A DNA stretch of 9,157 bases from an uncultured Eggerthellaceae bacterium (GTDB lineage: Bacteria; Actinomycetota; Coriobacteriia; Coriobacteriales; Eggerthellaceae), in the NCBI GenBank assembly GCA_946626265.1, contig CAMOUE010000079.1, positions 1-9,157 on the forward strand, read 5' to 3'. Below, piece after piece: positions 6,280 through 9,157 of this stretch (its first letter is position 1; every line of letters starts with the position of its first letter). A program made the translations under genes and the position numbers. Under the pieces are notes generated by a model. That model saw nothing but the letters and a program-made list of their open reading frames with translations. It was not told the origin of the DNA and did not search any database.

Positions 6280-6902
6280 TACGCCATCGCCTCCTCGAGT
6301 TTGCGCAGCGCCTCTTCTTCGAAGATGAGGTACTTGTTGTCGAGCAGCTCGTAAACGTTCTCGTAGCCGGACGGCACGATGTCGACGGTCGGAATGTTGC
6401 GGAACGAGAGGAACGCGTTGACGTTCTCGTCGTTTACGACGACCGTGCAACGGCCTTCGACCTCAAGCGCCTTCAGCATTGCGACGGCGTCCTTCGTGCG
6501 CGGCTTCTCGAACTCGATCTTGTCGACCACGATCAGCTGCCCGTCGGCCAGCTTGGCGGAAAGCGCCGAGCGGATGGCCAGCTTGATTTCCTTCTTGTTG
6601 ACCTTGAAGGCGTACGAGCGCGGATGCGGTCCGAAGACCACGCCGCCGCCACGCCAGTGCGGCGCGCGGATCGTACCCTGACGAGCACGGCCGGTGCCCT
6701 TCTGGCGGAACGGCTTCTTGCCGCCGCCGCGAACCTGGCCGCGGGTCTTCGTCTCGTGCGTACCGGCACGCCAGCCTGCACGCTGCATGCGCACGACCTG
6801 GTGCATGACCGGAACGTTCGGCTCGATGCCGAACACGGAGTCGGCGAGTTCGGCCGTGCCGGCCTTCTTGCCCTCCGCGGTTTTGATATCGATAGTTGCC
6901 AT
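6279..6902 (-). CDS. rplD: 50S ribosomal protein L4
   Basis: The 207-residue product is L4, which binds 23S rRNA domain I and sends an extended loop to the exit tunnel constriction. The loop is intact at about residues 50-97, with GGGKKPFRQKGTGRARQG and RGGGVVFGPHPRSY; changes in this region can give macrolide resistance in other bacteria, and none is obvious here. In some bacteria L4 also represses its own S10 operon, but nothing in this window shows that control. ATG at 6902 is preceded by AAGGAG (6913-6918), which overlaps the rplC stop. The stop is TAA at 6279-6281, overlapping the rplW start by one base. Confidence 0.98.
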   Translation of the reverse strand: MATIDIKTAEGKKAGTAELADSVFGIEPNVPVMHQVVRMQRAGWRAGTHETKTRGQVRGGGKKPFRQKGTGRARQGTIRAPHWRGGGVVFGPHPRSYAFKVNKKEIKLAIRSALSAKLADGQLIVVDKIEFEKPRTKDAVAMLKALEVEGRCTVVVNDENVNAFLSFRNIPTVDIVPSGYENVYELLDNKYLIFEEEALRKLEEAMA

Positions 6903-6916
6903 TAGTCCCTAACTCC

Positions 6917-7552
6917 TTACCAGTTTCCGTTGCCGGCAACGCGGACGCGGACGATGCCGTTCTTGCCGCCGGGGACAGCGCCCTTGACGAGGATGAGGTT
7001 CAGGTCCTCATCGACGCGGACGACCTCGAGGTTCTTGACGGTCACGCGATCGCAGCCCATGTGGCCCGGAAGGCGAACGCCCTTCAGGACACGGGACGGC
7101 GTGGCGCACTGGCCGATGGAACCCGGCGCACGGTGGAAGTGCGCGCCGTGACCACCCGGGCCGCCGCCGAAGCCATGACGCTTCATGACGCCGGCGAAGC
7201 CCTTGCCCTTCGAGATGCCGGTCACATCGACCTTGGCGATCTCGGCGAACTCGGCAACCGTCTGCTTGTCGCCGGGCTTGTACTCGCTCGCGTCCTCGAC
7301 GCGAACCTCGCGGAGATGGCGGCAGGGCTCGACGCCGTACTTGGCGTAGTGGCCGCGCATCGGGTTCGTGACCTTCTTGTCCTTGATGGCACCGAAGGCG
7401 AGCTGAACGGCCTCGTAGCCGTCCGTGTCGGCCGTCTTGACCTGGCACACGGTGTTGGGCTCGGCCTGGATGACCGTGATGGCCATGACCTTGTCGTTCT
7501 CGTCGAACAGCTGGGTCATGCCGATTTTCTTGCCGTAGATTGCATTAATCAT
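6917..7552 (-). CDS. rplC: 50S ribosomal protein L3
   Basis: The 211-residue product is L3, an assembly-initiating protein whose central loop reaches the peptidyl transferase centre. It begins MINAIYGKKIGMTQLF, typical of L3. The loop GFGGGPGGHGAHFHRAPGSI is followed by Gln148, which lines up with the glutamine methylated by PrmB in E. coli L3. The C-terminal part (VTVKNLEVVRVDEDLNLILV, then KGAVPG) is standard. GTG at 7561 would also be in frame and add three residues, but ATG at 7552 is preferred because AAGGGG (7561-7566) sits 8 bases before it and overlaps the GTG. The gap after rpsJ is only 12 bases. The stop is TAA at 6917-6919. Confidence 0.97.
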   Translation of the reverse strand: MINAIYGKKIGMTQLFDENDKVMAITVIQAEPNTVCQVKTADTDGYEAVQLAFGAIKDKKVTNPMRGHYAKYGVEPCRHLREVRVEDASEYKPGDKQTVAEFAEIAKVDVTGISKGKGFAGVMKRHGFGGGPGGHGAHFHRAPGSIGQCATPSRVLKGVRLPGHMGCDRVTVKNLEVVRVDEDLNLILVKGAVPGGKNGIVRVRVAGNGNW

Positions 7553-7564
7553 GTGCGACACCCC

Positions 7565-7873
7565 TTACAGCTTGATCTCGATGTCGACGCCTGCCGGAAG
7601 GTCGAGACGCATCAGGGAATCCACCGTGTTGGGCGTGGGCTCCAGGATGTCGATAAGGCGCTTGTGGGTGCGCATCTCGAACTGCTCGCGGGAATCCTTG
7701 TCGACATGCGGCCCGCGGACGACGCAATACAGGTTGCGCTCGGTGGGCAGCGGAATGGGACCGGATACTTTTGCGCCCGTCTTCTGAGCGGTATCGACGA
7801 TGAGCTTCGTGGACTGATCCACGATCTCATGGTCGTAGCCCTTCAGGCGGATGCGAATCTTCTGATTAGCCAC
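7565..7873 (-). CDS. rpsJ: 30S ribosomal protein S10 (NusE)
   Basis: The 102-residue product is S10, a 30S head protein that also serves as transcription factor NusE in antitermination and in NusG-linked transcription-translation coupling. Diagnostic segments are QKIRIRLKGYDHEIVD near the N terminus, SGPIPLPTERN in the middle and FEMRTHKRLIDIL toward the end. An in-frame TTG at 7888 would give five extra residues, but GTG at 7873 is chosen: GGAGG (7882-7886) sits 8 bases before it, and the resulting length is normal. The stop is TAA at 7565-7567. It lies 33 bases after fusA with no terminator or clear promoter, so it probably shares the fusA transcript. Confidence 0.97.
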   Translation of the reverse strand: MANQKIRIRLKGYDHEIVDQSTKLIVDTAQKTGAKVSGPIPLPTERNLYCVVRGPHVDKDSREQFEMRTHKRLIDILEPTPNTVDSLMRLDLPAGVDIEIKL

Positions 7874-7881
7874 TTTCGTTT

Positions 7882-7886
7882 CCTCC
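7882..7886 (-). promoter_or_regulatory. Ribosome binding site deciding the rpsJ GTG start
   Basis: The minus strand reads GGAGG, 8 bases before GTG at 7873. The upstream in-frame TTG at 7888 overlaps this motif and so cannot use it, which settles the start. Confidence 0.8.
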
Positions 7887-7906
7887 AATTTACCTGGGCT
7901 TCGCTC

Positions 7907-9157
7907 TTAGGCGTTGCCGCCGGCCTTGCTGACGATTTCCTCTTGCACGCTCTTCGGCACGGGCTCATAGCTGTCGAACTGCATCGTGTACATTGCGCGG
8001 CCCTGGGTGCCGGAACGAAGGTCGGTCGCGTAACCGAACATGTTGCCCAGCGGAACCTTCGCGCTGATGACAGTCGTGTTGCCACGGCTCTCCTGGCCTT
8101 GGATCATGCCACGGCGGCTCGGGATGTCGCCCATGACGAAGCCGAGGTACTCCTCGGGAGTCTCGACCTCGACGGCCATGACCGGCTCGAGGATGACGGA
8201 CTTGCCGCGCTTGAGGGCTTCCTTGATGGCCATCGAGCCAGCGACCTTGAACGCCGCCTCGGAGGAGTCGACCTCGTGGTAAGAACCGTCAACCAGCTCG
8301 ACGCGCACGTCCTCGACGGGATAGCCGGCCAGAACGCCGGAGTTGAGCGCCTCTTGGATGCCCTTGTCGACCGAGGGGATGTACTCCTTCGGCACGACGC
8401 CGCCGACGATCTTGTTCTCGAACTTGTAGCCCTCACCAGGCTCTGCGGGGTACATGTTGATGACGACGTCGCCGTACTGGCCGCGACCGCCGGACTGGCG
8501 GACGAACTTGCCCTGAACGTTGAGAGCGGGCTCCGTGGCCTTCTCGCGGTAGGCAACCTGCGGCTTGCCGACGTTCGCCTCGACCTTGAACTCGCGCAGC
8601 AGGCGGTCGACGATGATCTCGAGGTGAAGCTCGCCCATGCCGGCGATGATCGTCTGGCCCGTTTCCTCGTTGGTGGAAACGCGGAACGTCGGATCCTCTT
8701 CTGCCAGCTTGCGCAGCGCGTCCTCGAGCTTCGTGCGGTCGCCCTTAGACTTCGGCTCGACGGCGATGTCGATGACCGGGTCGGCGAACTCCATCGACTC
8801 GAGGATGACCGGATGGGACTCGTCGCAGAGCGTGTCGCCCGTGCCGACGTCCTTCAGGCCAACGACGGCGACGATGTCGCCAGCCGAGATCTTGTCGATG
8901 TCGATACGCTGGTTGGAGTGCATCTGCAGAAGACGGCCGATACGCTCCTTCTTGTCCTTCGTCGCATTGATGACGTAGCTGCCCGAATCGAGCGAGCCCG
9001 AGTACACGCGAAGATACGTGAGCTTGCCGACGTACGGGTCGGTCATGATCTTGAACGCCAATGCGCTGAACGGAGCTTTCGGATCGCTCGGACGCTCTTC
9101 CTCGGCCTCGGTCTTGGGGTTGATGCCCTTGATGGCGGGAACGTCGACCGGGCTCGG
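7907..9157 (-). CDS. fusA: Elongation factor G, C-terminal part (gene runs off the right edge)
   Basis: The window holds the last 416 residues of EF-G, the GTPase that drives ribosomal translocation and, with RRF, ribosome recycling. The GTP-binding domain and the true start lie beyond base 9157. The fragment opens at the junction to domain II (VPAIKGINPKT, then APFSALAFKIMTDPYVGKLT). Domain III follows with GMGELHLE at fragment residues 173-180. Domain IV contains GGRGQYGDV and the tip loop YHEVDSSE (293-300), whose histidine corresponds to the one inserted into the decoding region. Domain V starts near residue 324 (LEPVMAVEVETPEEYLG). A TTG at 9059-9061 lies within a conserved segment and is an internal leucine codon, not a start. 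The stop is TAA at 7907-7909. Sequence and domain order look like the canonical factor, not a TetM-type paralogue. rpsJ follows directly, where tuf is often found. Confidence 0.98.
   Translation of the reverse strand, partial: PSPVDVPAIKGINPKTEAEEERPSDPKAPFSALAFKIMTDPYVGKLTYLRVYSGSLDSGSYVINATKDKKERIGRLLQMHSNQRIDIDKISAGDIVAVVGLKDVGTGDTLCDESHPVILESMEFADPVIDIAVEPKSKGDRTKLEDALRKLAEEDPTFRVSTNEETGQTIIAGMGELHLEIIVDRLLREFKVEANVGKPQVAYREKATEPALNVQGKFVRQSGGRGQYGDVVINMYPAEPGEGYKFENKIVGGVVPKEYIPSVDKGIQEALNSGVLAGYPVEDVRVELVDGSYHEVDSSEAAFKVAGSMAIKEALKRGKSVILEPVMAVEVETPEEYLGFVMGDIPSRRGMIQGQESRGNTTVISAKVPLGNMFGYATDLRSGTQGRAMYTMQFDSYEPVPKSVQEEIVSKAGGNA

Noticed and set aside
6280..6450. N-terminal extension of L23
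   Set aside because: It lies within rplD in another frame; the ATG at 6279 gives the normal family length and a typical TAATG junction.
9059..9061. TTG as the start of a short EF-G-like gene
   Set aside because: The frame stays open to the window edge with conserved EF-G residues, so this is an internal leucine codon.

Overview
The window reads as chromosomal DNA from a high-GC Gram-positive bacterium. The EF-G and ribosomal protein sequences and the xpaC-telA pair suggest the Coriobacteriia, probably Eggerthellaceae; this is an impression from sequence style, not a database result. Every supported gene is on the minus strand, so transcription runs from high to low coordinates.

Layout in transcription order: (1) The 3' part of fusA (EF-G) enters at the right edge, followed by rpsJ (S10), rplC (L3), rplD (L4) and rplW (L23). 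All are tightly spaced, with start codons set by clear Shine-Dalgarno sequences. (2) A strong palindromic terminator lies just after rplW, where rplB (L2) would normally follow. (3) An xpaC-like membrane protein gene and a telA/yaaN-like gene form a second unit, closed by a weaker hairpin. (4) An ABC transporter pair, an ATPase and a large FtsX/MacB-type permease with two modules, forms a third unit. (5) The last 364 bases at the left edge hold no convincing gene. They contain a 61-bp near-perfect inverted repeat around a 72-base spacer, directly joined to three tandem copies of a 42-bp unit that carries its own hairpin.

The ribosomal block makes translation components. XpaC/TelA proteins are a conserved pair of uncertain function, linked by family name to toxic-anion resistance. 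The ABC pair probably moves or extracts a substrate at the cell envelope. The points most worth a second look are the compound repeat region at the left edge, the S10 gene cluster that stops after L23, and the direct fusA-rpsJ junction without tuf. No wholly new multigene system is evident.
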